Of a stretch of 15,031 nt of DNA, positions 1 through 8,293 are shown piece after piece. Every line of letters starts with the position of its first letter. The stretch's first letter is position 1. Origin of the DNA: an uncultured Asticcacaulis sp. (GTDB lineage: Bacteria; Pseudomonadota; Alphaproteobacteria; Caulobacterales; Caulobacteraceae). Below the pieces are notes generated by a model, which worked only from the letters and a program-made list of their open reading frames with translations, was not told where the DNA came from and did not search any database. Made by a program: the position numbers and the translations under genes. The DNA lies in assembly GCA_946482045.1 (NCBI GenBank), contig CAMLPZ010000076.1, forward strand, positions 1-15,031, read 5' to 3'.

Positions 1-100
1 TAATGCGATTTATTACAGCGTGAGAACTCGGCCTAAATGCGGGGCGCAACGATTCGCCGTCTTCACCGCGGGCATATCCGGGTCAAAGTCGAAAAGAAAA

Positions 101-106
101 AGGAGG
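101..106 (+). promoter_or_regulatory. Ribosome-binding site that decides the receptor start
   Basis: A perfect AGGAGG lies five bases before the GTG at 112. It also lies three bases before an overlapping out-of-frame ATG at 110, which runs into a stop after five codons. This site supports GTG 112 over the upstream in-frame ATG at 37. Confidence 0.75.
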
Positions 107-111
107 ATTAT

Positions 112-2937
112 GTGTCCAAACGCCTAGCCTGCAAATCCACACTTCTGGCGACTGTCGGAGGGCTTGCCCTTGCGTTGCCAATTATTTCCTATGCCCAGGA
201 TGCCGGTGTTCCGTCCGCTGCGAATACAAGCGAAGCGACCGCCCCGGTCGATGAGGGTGACGCGGTCGTCGTAACCGGTACGCGCGCGTCCTTAAGATCA
301 GCGCGTAATCTCAAGCGAAACGCAAATCAGATCGTCGATTCCATTCAGGCGACCGATATCGGCAAGCTGCCGGACGTCAACACGGTCGAATCCCTGCAAC
401 GGATCACAGGCGTTCAAATTCAGCGGCGCTATGGAGAGGGCGGAACGGACTATGATCACCGGACCGAACCGGCGATTACCATCCGCGGGATGACCCAGGT
501 TCGCAACCTGATCGACGGACGCGACTTCTTTACTGCCAACGGCGGTCGTGCGCCGGACCTGGAGGGCTTACCCTCCGAACTCATGGCCGGTGTCGATGTC
601 TACAAGAACGCCGCCTCGAACCTGATCGAGGGAGGGGTAGGGGGCGTCGTGGACATTCGCACACGTCTGCCGTTCGATTCGAAGCTGCCGATCAACAGCA
701 TTACGCTGAAGGCCAACTACTACGATCGTATCAAGAAAAGCTCTCCGTCTGTATCCGCGCTTTTTAGCCGGCAGTTCGATACAGGCGCCGGGCGCATGGG
801 CGTCCTGGTCAATGCCTCCATCGGCAAGACCTATTATCGTCAAGACGCCGTTCTTCAGCAGCAGCAACACGTCATTACGGCGACATCGAATCCGACGGCC
901 TTCGCGAGCTTTCCGAACAAGGGCAGCTTGAGCACCCTCTATGTTCCGACCTCGTTCGAGATTTACCAGGACTCGGGAGAGCGGGAGCGCAAGGGGTTGG
1001 CCCTGGCTTACCAGTGGCAAATCAATGAAGACATGCTGTTCACCGCGCAGAACATTCACTCCCAGTACCAGTTCATACGCCGTGGCGAGTATCTTTATGG
1101 GGATGACAAGAATACCGACCCGCGGGCCGCGGCCGGATCGACCTTTACGTGGGATTCGGACGGTACTGCCACGAGCGGCGTACTGTCGCCGCAGATTTTC
1201 TCGACGTCCCGTTTCGACCAGGACGTCCGGAACCATACGAATCTTTCGACCCTGAATTTCAAATGGCAGGTTACGGACAAGCTGAGGTCAAAGACTGACT
1301 TCGCCTATGAGTACGCAACCTATGACGCTGACCGGAACGGCGACTCCGTCAAGCTGTACGATAACGAAAGCCGAAGCGTCGCGAACATTCCGCAACTGAA
1401 TATGGCATTCGACGTCCGGGGAAAGTATCCCACCTTCTCCATTGTCGATCCGGCAAATCCGACTAACCCCTACGCCTATTTCGGCAATCCCAATAACTGG
1501 TATTACGAATGGCTCGCCAACGCCGTTGACCGTCACAGGCTGAAAATGGCGGCCTTCGTGCAGGATTTCGATTACGACACCGGTGGAGATTTCTTCACCA
1601 AACTGCATGCCGGCGTGCGCGTGTCCGACACCAAGGTCTTGCTGCGCGGCAACTGGGACAATACCGGCGTCTGTAACGACACCGGGACAAACCCGAGCTG
1701 GAGCGCTTGCCCGCTGATCCCCGTCTCTGAACATCCGAACCTGGCCTGGGTTGGCCCGGCGGATAACTTCATGAAGCCCGGGGTCGGTTTCGCCGTCGCC
1801 ATATTCCCGGAATATGCGGACCCTAACTCCAGCGTCTTCGACCGGACGGTCAAGACATATGCGCAGCTGTTCGCGGGCAAGCCGAACACCTATACTTTCA
1901 GGACGACCTTCAATCCCTCCGAAATCAACGAGCAGCACGAGACGACGCAGGCCGCCTATGTATCGGGCGACTTTGATACGACGCTCATGGGCTACGGCCT
2001 GGACGGAACGGTAGGGGTGCGGGCGGTAAAGACCCGGCTCGAATCCATCGGTTACATCCAGGACAGCACCGGTTCGCGCGCGGCCGTGATAGAGAACGAG
2101 TACACCAACATATTGCCAAGCTTTAACGCGCGATTGCATATCAGCAACGAGTTGCAATTCCGTGCGGCGTTCGGCCAGACCATTACACGGCCGAATTTCA
2201 CGGACATGGCGACCCATGTGCAGTTGAACCCGAATATTCCGTCGCAGTACGACGCCTTCGGACGTCCTACGGGCAGCTCCGGCAATCCCTACCTGAAGCC
2301 AATGAAGGCGACGTCCTATGATCTGACGGCGGAATATTACTGGGGGTCGTCCAACCTTGCGTTCTTCGGTGTCTTCAAAAAGGATGTCGAGGGATATCAG
2401 GCGAGCGGCATCGAAGTCATGAACTTCGGCGGTGTCGACTATTCCATCAGCACCAGCATCAATCTCGGAAAAGGCACCATCAAGGGCTTCGAGATGGGCT
2501 ACACCCAGTTCTTCGATTTCCTGCCAGGATTGTGGAGCGGCCTGGGCGTCCAGGCCAACTATACCCGGGTGGATTCGAAGGTCGAGCGATCGGCCGGCGT
2601 ATTCATCCCGCTGCCGAAACTCTCCAAGGACAGCTATAACTTCATTGCTCTGTACGAGAAGGGGCCGGTCCAGGCCCGCATCGCGTACAATTGGCGGTCG
2701 TCCTACCTTGACCAGTTGAATGGGAGCGGCGTGTTTGGCGCCAATCAGTATGCGGCGCCGTACTCTTCCCTGGATGCGTCGGCCAGCTACCAGATCAACG
2801 ACATGTTCAGCGTTTCCGTTGACGCCGTAAATCTCGGAAACTCGATGTACCATACTTACGTCGAAAGAGAGTCCGGCGGCCTGCTGTGGCAGCTCAATGA
2901 CAGGCGGTATAGTTTGACGCTGAAAGCCAACTTCTAA
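112..2937 (+). CDS. TonB-dependent outer-membrane receptor (Xanthomonas/Caulobacter type)
   Basis: This is a 22-stranded outer-membrane barrel with an N-terminal plug. Such receptors import a scarce ligand using energy from TonB-ExbB-ExbD. I chose the GTG at 112 because a perfect AGGAGG lies at 101-106, five bases upstream, and the protein then opens with a normal signal peptide: SKR, a hydrophobic stretch at about 10-25, and likely cleavage after SYA (residue 28). The reading frame is open back to 37, but that extension is basic and not signal-like. A TonB-box-like DAVVVTG lies at about 50-56. The plug follows (IGKLPDVNTVESLQRITGVQI, ITIRGM, then GGVGGVVDIRTR), and then the barrel, ending in the typical aromatic C-terminus SLTLKANF. 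Length (941 aa) and plug wording match the TonB-Xanth-Caul group, often linked to carbohydrate uptake. The substrate is not visible. The neighbouring GntR/FCD regulator supports a sugar or sugar-acid ligand by inference only. Confidence 0.93.
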   Translation: MSKRLACKSTLLATVGGLALALPIISYAQDAGVPSAANTSEATAPVDEGDAVVVTGTRASLRSARNLKRNANQIVDSIQATDIGKLPDVNTVESLQRITGVQIQRRYGEGGTDYDHRTEPAITIRGMTQVRNLIDGRDFFTANGGRAPDLEGLPSELMAGVDVYKNAASNLIEGGVGGVVDIRTRLPFDSKLPINSITLKANYYDRIKKSSPSVSALFSRQFDTGAGRMGVLVNASIGKTYYRQDAVLQQQQHVITATSNPTAFASFPNKGSLSTLYVPTSFEIYQDSGERERKGLALAYQWQINEDMLFTAQNIHSQYQFIRRGEYLYGDDKNTDPRAAAGSTFTWDSDGTATSGVLSPQIFSTSRFDQDVRNHTNLSTLNFKWQVTDKLRSKTDFAYEYATYDADRNGDSVKLYDNESRSVANIPQLNMAFDVRGKYPTFSIVDPANPTNPYAYFGNPNNWYYEWLANAVDRHRLKMAAFVQDFDYDTGGDFFTKLHAGVRVSDTKVLLRGNWDNTGVCNDTGTNPSWSACPLIPVSEHPNLAWVGPADNFMKPGVGFAVAIFPEYADPNSSVFDRTVKTYAQLFAGKPNTYTFRTTFNPSEINEQHETTQAAYVSGDFDTTLMGYGLDGTVGVRAVKTRLESIGYIQDSTGSRAAVIENEYTNILPSFNARLHISNELQFRAAFGQTITRPNFTDMATHVQLNPNIPSQYDAFGRPTGSSGNPYLKPMKATSYDLTAEYYWGSSNLAFFGVFKKDVEGYQASGIEVMNFGGVDYSISTSINLGKGTIKGFEMGYTQFFDFLPGLWSGLGVQANYTRVDSKVERSAGVFIPLPKLSKDSYNFIALYEKGPVQARIAYNWRSSYLDQLNGSGVFGANQYAAPYSSLDASASYQINDMFSVSVDAVNLGNSMYHTYVERESGGLLWQLNDRRYSLTLKANF

Positions 2938-2971
2938 CGGTATGCAGACGCAGGTGTAAGTCTGGTCTCCG

Positions 2972-3016
2972 AGACGGCGCCCCGGGCAATCCGACGATAG
3001 CCTGGGGCGCCTGTCT
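2972..3016 (+). terminator. Strong stem-loop terminator after the receptor gene
   Basis: The arm GGCGCCCCGGGC (2976-2987) pairs with GCCTGGGGCGCC (3000-3011) with one G-U pair, around a 12-base loop. The stem extends by AGAC (2972-2975) pairing with GTCT (3013-3016) past a single bulged T. The result is a stem of about 16 bp, 35 bases after the receptor stop. The tail is only moderately T-rich, so it may act as a weak intrinsic terminator or as an mRNA 3'-end stabiliser that separates receptor expression from the regulator downstream. Confidence 0.6.
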
Positions 3017-3038
3017 TCCTGATGGTCTTGGGTAGGCG

Positions 3039-3800
3039 ATGGACAAAAAGGATAAACCGGCCGAAGCCAATCTGACGTCCGAGGGGCGTCTCCACGGCTC
3101 ACTTGCGCATCGTCTCGCGGTCGACATACTTAAGGGAAAATACGAGGCGGGCGATATTCTGCCATTCCAGCTCGATTCCAGCGAGGCGCTGAATATTTCG
3201 CGCACGCCTTATCGGGAAGCATTGAAAATCCTCGCTGCGAAAGGCTTTGTTGAAAGCCGGCCAAAGCGGGGAACGCTTATCTGCGAAAGAGCAAGGTGGA
3301 ACCTCCTGGATCCGGAGGTCATGGCCTGGATGTTCGAAACGACTCCGTCGGCCGAATTTATCGATGGCCTGTTCGAACTGCGGCTCATAAACGAACCGGC
3401 GGCTGCGGAACTGGCGGCGCAGCGCCGAAGCGACGAAGAGGTAGCGCGCCTTAAGCAGGCGCTCGATATAATGAGTGATGAGACACTCGCGACAGAAACA
3501 GGCCGGCTGGCTGACCTGGAATTTCACAAGGTGCTTCTGTTGGCGACGCGAAATGAAGTGCTCATTTCCTTAAACAGTTCCATTGCTGCCGCCATTGCGT
3601 GGTCGACGCGTCTGAAATCTTCAGACCCCAAAGATTCGAGGGACAGTTGGCCGGATCACACGCGTGTTTTCGAAGCCATAGCCGGACAGAAACCGCGCGA
3701 AGCCCGATGGGCTATGGAAAGCCTGATCCGTTTCGCGCGCGAAGACACGGACAGGTCCCGGCGGCGCCTGGCGAGCGACACCGTTCCGACACCGGGTTAG
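3039..3800 (+). CDS. GntR-family transcriptional regulator, FadR/FCD subfamily
   Basis: This 253-aa protein has the standard two-domain layout. A winged helix-turn-helix lies at about residues 20-85, with the hallmark SRTPYREALKILAAKGFVESRPKRGT. An all-helical FCD ligand-binding domain covers about 105-235. The linker WNLLDPEVMAWMF resembles that of DgoR-like (galactonate-type) repressors. Candidate metal/ligand residues of the FCD pocket are visible: the Asp and His of DLEFHKVLL, and the His of DHTRVFEAI. Family members are mostly repressors released by an organic acid or sugar acid. It lies 101 bases downstream of the receptor in the same direction, across a stem-loop, so it may regulate that receptor. 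The effector cannot be named. The DgoR resemblance rests on the linker and is not a confident ortholog call. Confidence 0.9.
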   Translation: MDKKDKPAEANLTSEGRLHGSLAHRLAVDILKGKYEAGDILPFQLDSSEALNISRTPYREALKILAAKGFVESRPKRGTLICERARWNLLDPEVMAWMFETTPSAEFIDGLFELRLINEPAAAELAAQRRSDEEVARLKQALDIMSDETLATETGRLADLEFHKVLLLATRNEVLISLNSSIAAAIAWSTRLKSSDPKDSRDSWPDHTRVFEAIAGQKPREARWAMESLIRFAREDTDRSRRRLASDTVPTPG

Positions 3801-3824
3801 GTCGCGCCCGTTTCCCGCCACTAG

Positions 3825-4096
3825 GTCCGTGAACTCGCCATCCGCAAGGCGCTGGGCGCGACGTTCAAAGACCTGTTCCTGGAACGCTTCATGCCTTTTT
3901 GTTGGCCCTTCCTGTTGACCAATCTGGTCGCCTGGCCGTTGGCTTGGCTCATTCGCCGAGCATGTAACGCTGCCACCGCTGTCCTTCTTTTGGCGCCGGT
4001 GTGGTGGCGGTCGGCGCGTCTCTGGCAACGATAGCCTTGCAGTCCGCCGCGACGGCGCGGGACTTTTCCGCTGCGTCGTCGCTGCGTCACCACTAG
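3825..4096 (+). pseudogene. Decayed C-terminus of an FtsX/MacB-type ABC transporter permease
   Basis: Three forward frames in succession read as the C-terminal end of a MacB-type permease. From 3825 the frame gives VRELAIRKALGATFKDLFL and then TNLVAWPLAWLI, which match the family's conserved region after the periplasmic domain and its following membrane helix. The sense continues in the next frame from about 3952 (FAEHVTLPPLSFF). It then continues in the third frame from about 3986 (GAGVVAVGASLATIALQSAA), the usual last membrane helix, ending at the TAG at 4094. An in-frame TAG sits immediately before the fragment at 3822, and no N-terminal part is present. This is a truncated, at least doubly frameshifted relic. 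The family assignment is by recognition of conserved wording, without an alignment. Confidence 0.72.
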
Positions 4097-4136
4097 GTTC
4101 GCCAGATGCCTTTGTGCCCCAATCCGAAGCCATCGG

Positions 4137-4247
4137 GCCCACACCATACTGATAGACGTGTGATAAGTCGGTCAAATGACGCGGCGGTAAGGCCTCGCAC
4201 TTTCCGCATATACAAAATCTATATGGCGCGACACCATATCTATACAC
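4137..4247 (+). repeat. Imperfect 23-base direct repeat upstream of kdp
   Basis: The stretches 4137-4159 and 4225-4247 share 16 of 23 bases, with a common core ACACCATA followed by ATA.AC. They lie 88 bases apart and flank most of the leader. The downstream copy overlaps the ATATGG/CCATAT inverted repeat. They could be paired regulator sites or chance similarity. Confidence 0.3.
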
Positions 4248-4256
4248 TGGGTATAT
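4208..4256 (+). promoter_or_regulatory. Candidate kdp promoter/operator with nested inverted repeats
   Basis: ATATGG (4221-4226) and CCATAT (4234-4239) form a perfect inverted repeat with a 7-base spacer. They are flanked by a second inverted pair, ATATAC (4208-4213) and GTATAT (4251-4256). A plausible sigma-70-like promoter overlaps them: GCGACA at 4228-4233 as a poor -35, and TATATC at 4252-4257 as -10, spaced 18 bases. The repeats lie 48-96 bases upstream of the first kdp-operon start codon, where KdpE would be expected to bind. Assignment to KdpE is an inference from position. Confidence 0.4.
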
Positions 4257-4279
4257 CTGAAATAATCTAGATCACTGAG

Positions 4280-4295
4280 CCATTCAGTTGAATGG
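4280..4295 (+). promoter_or_regulatory. Palindrome abutting the first kdp-operon ribosome-binding site
   Basis: CCATTCA (4280-4286) and TGAATGG (4289-4295) are perfect complements around a GT centre. The right arm includes the first two bases of GGAGG (4294-4298), the ribosome-binding site for the start codon at 4304. In RNA it would need a larger loop, formed by opening the innermost pairs. It could be a protein operator or a weak translational control hairpin. Confidence 0.4.
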
Positions 4296-4303
4296 AGGGC
4301 TCA

Positions 4304-4399
4304 ATGGCCATCATCTATCTTCTGGCAGGAACGGCGTTTTTCGCGCTGTGCCTGGCCTTTGCCGGTTTCGCAGACCGTTTGCGTGAGGACGGCCAATGA
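4304..4399 (+). CDS. 31-residue membrane peptide at the head of the kdp operon
   Basis: This short ORF starts at an ATG six bases after GGAGG (4294-4298), a good ribosome-binding site. It encodes one hydrophobic helix (residues 3-22: Ile/Leu/Ala/Phe-rich) followed by a charged tail, DRLREDGQ. Its stop overlaps the kdpF start by four bases (ATGA at 4396-4399), so the two are probably translationally coupled. I recall similar small one-helix peptides before kdpF in other proteobacterial kdp operons, but I know of no established function. By position and topology it may be an accessory KdpF-like peptide in the inner membrane. The strong ribosome-binding site, coupling and membrane-helix composition argue that it is real despite its size. 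Confidence 0.68.
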   Translation: MAIIYLLAGTAFFALCLAFAGFADRLREDGQ

Positions 4400-4488
4400 T
4401 CACGCTCTACGTCGCCGCTGGCATCATCACCGTTGCGCTTGCAGGCTACCTGATCGTAGCCCTGATCAAGCCCGAACTTTTCCCTTAA
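4396..4488 (+). CDS. kdpF: KdpF, small stabilising subunit of the K+-transporting ATPase
   Basis: This 30-residue peptide has a single transmembrane helix (about residues 4-24) and the conserved ending GYLIVALIKPELF, which lines up with E. coli KdpF (29 aa, GYLVYALINAEAF). KdpF sits against KdpA in the inner membrane and stabilises the KdpFABC complex. It begins inside the stop of the preceding small peptide (ATGA overlap) and ends 15 bases before kdpA. Its length and position immediately before kdpA are exactly as expected for the family. Confidence 0.88.
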   Translation: MITLYVAAGIITVALAGYLIVALIKPELFP

Positions 4489-4503
4489 AATCTGGAGAGA
4501 CCG

Positions 4504-6213
4504 ATGTTTCTCGGTATCACGGTCGAGGGCTGGCTTCAGCTCGGCCTTTTCATGGGTGTGCTCACGGCGCTGGCCGTGCCGCTCGGCGGCTACATGGCGC
4601 GTGTCTTCGCCGGTGAGCGCAACCCGCTTAGCATGATTTTCACGCCCGTCGAAGCCTTCATCTACGCCATGGGCGATGTCCGCCCCGACCACGACATGAC
4701 CTGGAAGGATTATGCCTACGCCGTCATCCTGCTCTCGTTTGGCGGTTTCGTCCTGTTGTCCCTGCTGCTGTTGTTCCAGGGCAGCCTGCCCCTCAACCCG
4801 CAGAAGCTGGCCAACCTGACTCCTGATTTGGCGTTCAACACGGCTGTCAGCTTCATCACCAACACCAACTGGCAATCCTATGGCGGCGAAGCAACACTCA
4901 GCTATTTCAGCCAGATGGTCGGACTGACCGTGCAGAACTTCTTGTCGGCCGCGGCCGGCATCGCCGTCCTGGTTGCCCTGATCCGTGGCCTGACGCGGCA
5001 AAGCACGGGCAAGCTGGGTAATTTCTGGGTCGATCTCGTTCGCGCTAATCTCTACGTCTTATTGCCGCTCGCGCTGATCGTCGCGATCATCCTGGGTTCG
5101 CAAGGCGTCATTCAGACACTGGCGCCCTACGTTACCGCCAAGACGCTGGAAGGCGCCGACCAAACCATCGCGCTTGGTCCGGTCGCCTCGCAGGAAGCGA
5201 TCAAGATGCTGGGCACCAATGGCGGAGGCTTCTTCAACGTCAACTCTGCGCATCCGTTCGAGAACCCGACCCCCCTGTCGAATTTCATCGAACTCCTTTC
5301 GATCCTGCTGATCCCTGCGGCCCTGTGCTTCATGTTCGGGCGCATGGTCGGCGACAAGCGCCAGGGTATCGCCATCTTTGCCGCCATGACACTGGTCTTC
5401 GTGCCATTGACCGCAGCCTGCATCGGTCTGGAACAGGCCGGCAATCCGCATCTGGTGGCAGCCGGCGCCGACACCGCCGCCAATATGGAAGGAAAAGAAA
5501 CGCGCTTCGGCATTGCCAATTCGGCGATCTGGGCGACGGCGACGACGGCCGCATCGAACGGCTCGGTTAACTCCATGCACGACAGCTATACGCCGCTGGG
5601 CGGGCTGATCCCGATGCTCTTGATGCAGTTCGGCGAAGTCATCTATGGCGGCGTCGGTTCGGGCCTTTACGGCATGCTGGTCTTCGTCGTGCTGACCGTC
5701 TTCATTGCTGGTCTGATGGTCGGCCGCACGCCGGAATATCTCGGCAAGAAGATCGGCGCGTTTGAGATCAAGATGGCCTCAATCGCGGTCCTGCTACCAT
5801 GCGCCCTGGTGCTGGTCTGCACGGCCGTGGCTGTTTTGTCGCCGCTGGGCCAGGCGGGGATCTACAATCCCGGCGCCCAAGGCTTCTCCGAAGTGCTCTA
5901 CGCTTTCACCTCGGCGGCCAACAACAATGGTTCGGCCTTTGCCGGTCTGGGTGCTAACAACCCCTTCTACAACTCGATGCTGGGTCTGTGCATGCTGTTC
6001 GGCCGCTTCTTCGTCATGCTGCCGGTCCTGGCGATCGCCGGATCGCTGGCCGCCAAGAAGACCGTTCCGGCATCGGCCGGCACGTTGCCGACCCATACGC
6101 CACTGTTCGTCGTCTTCCTGGTCGGCGTCATCATCATCGTCGGCGTCCTGACCTATGCCCCGGCGCTCGCCTTGGGGCCAGTCATCGAACACCTGAATAT
6201 GATCAAGGGCTAA
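4504..6213 (+). CDS. kdpA: KdpA, K+-binding and channel subunit of the Kdp ATPase
   Basis: KdpA is a 569-aa polytopic inner-membrane protein that selects K+ and is related to the SKT channel superfamily. The four pseudo-repeated selectivity-filter loops are recognisable: [10 protein letters not shown] (about 120-129), [10 protein letters not shown] (238-247), the [10 protein letters not shown] loop (351-360), and [12 protein letters not shown] (470-481). The conserved [10 protein letters not shown] lies at about 382-391. The start at 4504 follows GGAGAG at 4494-4499. Length fits the family (557 aa in E. coli). It works with KdpB, which couples K+ passage through an intersubunit tunnel to ATP hydrolysis. 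kdpB begins only three bases after its stop, with AAGGG at the end of kdpA serving as ribosome-binding site. No missing key residues were seen. Confidence 0.98.
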   Translation: MFLGITVEGWLQLGLFMGVLTALAVPLGGYMARVFAGERNPLSMIFTPVEAFIYAMGDVRPDHDMTWKDYAYAVILLSFGGFVLLSLLLLFQGSLPLNPQKLANLTPDLAFNTAVSFITNTNWQSYGGEATLSYFSQMVGLTVQNFLSAAAGIAVLVALIRGLTRQSTGKLGNFWVDLVRANLYVLLPLALIVAIILGSQGVIQTLAPYVTAKTLEGADQTIALGPVASQEAIKMLGTNGGGFFNVNSAHPFENPTPLSNFIELLSILLIPAALCFMFGRMVGDKRQGIAIFAAMTLVFVPLTAACIGLEQAGNPHLVAAGADTAANMEGKETRFGIANSAIWATATTAASNGSVNSMHDSYTPLGGLIPMLLMQFGEVIYGGVGSGLYGMLVFVVLTVFIAGLMVGRTPEYLGKKIGAFEIKMASIAVLLPCALVLVCTAVAVLSPLGQAGIYNPGAQGFSEVLYAFTSAANNNGSAFAGLGANNPFYNSMLGLCMLFGRFFVMLPVLAIAGSLAAKKTVPASAGTLPTHTPLFVVFLVGVIIIVGVLTYAPALALGPVIEHLNMIKG

Positions 6214-6216
6214 ACC

Positions 6217-8283
6217 ATGTCCTCCACCACACAAACTTATAAAACCAATCTCGGCCTGGCGATTGCCCAGGCTTTCAAGAGGCTTGATCCCCGCTATCAG
6301 GCGCGCAATCCGGTCATGTTCCTTGTCTGGGTTGGATCGATCGTCACCACCCTCATTCTCGCTGTCATGCTGGTCCAGCCCGGCACGGTCATCGGAGGAG
6401 GGCAACCCGTTTGGTTCGTCGGCCTGATTTGCTTCTGGCTGTGGTTCACCGTCCTGTTCGCTAATTTCGCTGAAGCTCTGGCCGAAGGCCGCGGCAAGGC
6501 ACAGGCCGACAGTCTCAAGAAGGCGCGTCGCGATGTCGAGGCCAAGAAGCTGGACAAGAACGGCAAGCTGACCGTCGTCGCCGCCAACGCGCTGCGCAAG
6601 GGGGATGTTGTCCGCATTGACGCCGGCGATGTCGTCCCGGCTGACGGCCAGGTCATCGAAGGCATCGCCAGTGTCGATGAAAGCGCCATCACGGGTGAGT
6701 CCGCCCCGGTCATCCGAGAATCCGGCGGTGACCGCGACGCGGTGACAGGCGGCACGCGGGTATTGTCGGACTGGATCATCGTCAAGGTGACGGCCGATCC
6801 CGGCGAAAGTTTTCTCGACAAGATGATCGGCCTGGTCGAATCGGCCAAGCGCCAGAAGACGCCGAACGAAATCGCCCTGTCGATTCTGCTGGCGGCGCTT
6901 ACCCTGGTCTTTCTCCTGGCGTGTGCGACGCTGCTGCCCTTCTCACTATTTTCCGTCGAAAAGGCCGGGGCGGGGGCAGCCATCTCGATCACCGTCCTGA
7001 TCGCGCTTCTGGTGTGCCTGATCCCTACCACCATCGGCGGGCTCCTGTCGGCCATTGGCATCTCGGGCATGCAGCGCCTGATCAAGGCCAATGTCATCGC
7101 GACTTCCGGCAGGGCTGTCGAAGCGGCAGGCGATGTCAATGTGCTGCTGCTCGACAAGACCGGCACGATTACCTTCGGCAACCGTCAGGCGGTCGAGTTC
7201 ATTCCCGCGCCCAATGTCAGCGTGCAGCAACTGGCCGAAGCCGCGGAGCTGTCATCGCTGGCCGACGAAACGCCGGAAGGCCGTTCGATCGTAGCGCTCG
7301 CGCGCGGCCAATACGGTTTGCCGGAACGTTCGGCGTCTGACCTGAAGGCAGAGTTCATTCCGTTTTCAGCCGAACAGCGTGTGTCGGGCATCGTCATCAA
7401 CGAGCGCCATATCCTCAAAGGCGCAGGCGACGCGATTGCCGGTCTGATCAATCTCAAGGGCGGGCTGGCTCCGGCCGAGGTCAATGCGGCCGTTGACGGC
7501 ATCGCCAAGAAGGGTGGCACGCCGCTGATGGTCGCCGAAGGCCCCAAGGTGCTGGGCGTGGTCTACCTCAAGGACATCGTCAAGCCTGACATCAAGACGC
7601 GGCTGGCCGAGCTGCGCAAGATGGGCATCAAGAGCGTCATGATCACGGGCGACAACCCGCTAACCGCCGCTGCGATCGCTTCGGAGGCTGGGGTCGATGA
7701 TTTCGTCGCCCAGGCTACGCCGGAGACCAAGTTGAAATATATCCGCAAAATGCAGGAAGGCGGCGAGATGGTCGCCATGGTCGGCGATGGCACCAATGAC
7801 GCTCCGGCCCTTGCCCAGTCGGATGTCGCCGTGGCGATGAACTCCGGTACTCAGGCCGCCAAGGAAGCCGGCAACATGGTCGATCTCGACAGCGACCCGA
7901 CCAAGCTGATCGAGATTGTCGAAATCGGCAAGCAGCTCCTGATGACGCGCGGTGCGCTGACGACCTTCAGCATCTCGAACGACCTGGCGAAATACTTCGC
8001 CATCATCCCGGCGGCGTTCGCCTCGACCTTCCCGGCGCTCGGCCTTCTGAACGTCATGGGTCTGTCGTCGCCGTTAAGCGCCATCCTGTCGGCGGTCATC
8101 TTCAATGCGCTGATTATCATTGCCCTGATCCCGCTCGCTCTGAAAGGCGTCAAGTATCGGGCAGAGTCGGCGTCCAACATGCTGACCCGACACGCGCTGA
8201 TCTATGGGCTTGGCGGGATCGTGGCGCCGTTCATCGGCATCAAGATCATCGACATGGGCCTGACCGTGGTCGGCCTGGTTTAG
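6217..8283 (+). CDS. kdpB: KdpB, catalytic P-type ATPase subunit for K+ uptake
   Basis: This 688-aa P-type ATPase supplies energy to KdpFABC. The phosphorylation motif DKTGTIT is present with the phospho-accepting Asp at residue 313. The actuator-domain TGES is at 159-162; its Ser162 has the same number as the E. coli serine whose phosphorylation inhibits the pump. The hinge motif [10 protein letters not shown] is at about 523-532, and [10 protein letters not shown] marks the P-domain. Membrane segments precede and follow the cytosolic domains, and the P-type IA arrangement (short, lacking the last C-terminal helices of larger P-type pumps) matches E. coli KdpB (682 aa). It is separated from kdpA by three bases and from kdpC by ten. 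All catalytic motifs are intact, so the protein should be functional. Confidence 0.98.
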   Translation: MSSTTQTYKTNLGLAIAQAFKRLDPRYQARNPVMFLVWVGSIVTTLILAVMLVQPGTVIGGGQPVWFVGLICFWLWFTVLFANFAEALAEGRGKAQADSLKKARRDVEAKKLDKNGKLTVVAANALRKGDVVRIDAGDVVPADGQVIEGIASVDESAITGESAPVIRESGGDRDAVTGGTRVLSDWIIVKVTADPGESFLDKMIGLVESAKRQKTPNEIALSILLAALTLVFLLACATLLPFSLFSVEKAGAGAAISITVLIALLVCLIPTTIGGLLSAIGISGMQRLIKANVIATSGRAVEAAGDVNVLLLDKTGTITFGNRQAVEFIPAPNVSVQQLAEAAELSSLADETPEGRSIVALARGQYGLPERSASDLKAEFIPFSAEQRVSGIVINERHILKGAGDAIAGLINLKGGLAPAEVNAAVDGIAKKGGTPLMVAEGPKVLGVVYLKDIVKPDIKTRLAELRKMGIKSVMITGDNPLTAAAIASEAGVDDFVAQATPETKLKYIRKMQEGGEMVAMVGDGTNDAPALAQSDVAVAMNSGTQAAKEAGNMVDLDSDPTKLIEIVEIGKQLLMTRGALTTFSISNDLAKYFAIIPAAFASTFPALGLLNVMGLSSPLSAILSAVIFNALIIIALIPLALKGVKYRAESASNMLTRHALIYGLGGIVAPFIGIKIIDMGLTVVGLV

Positions 8284-8293
8284 GAATTTCACA

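Noticed and set aside
1288..3102. Long leftward open frame (604 codons) opposite the receptor gene
   Set aside because: It lies wholly antisense to a well-supported TonB-dependent receptor, its composition is Arg/Gly/Val-rich without any family motif, and it extends through the terminator hairpin. It reflects codon bias on the real strand.
3621..4247. Leftward 208-codon open frame across the GntR end and kdp leader
   Set aside because: It covers the permease relic antisense and part of the GntR gene, shows no recognisable domain, and its low-complexity Arg/Pro-rich sequence is typical of a shadow frame.
4265..4272. Palindrome ATCTAGAT in the kdp leader
   Set aside because: An eight-base palindrome alone is common in AT-rich leaders, and it does not pair with the other repeats there.
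6297..7181. Leftward 294-codon open frame inside kdpB
   Set aside because: It is fully antisense to kdpB motifs and has Ser/Thr/Arg-rich shadow composition.
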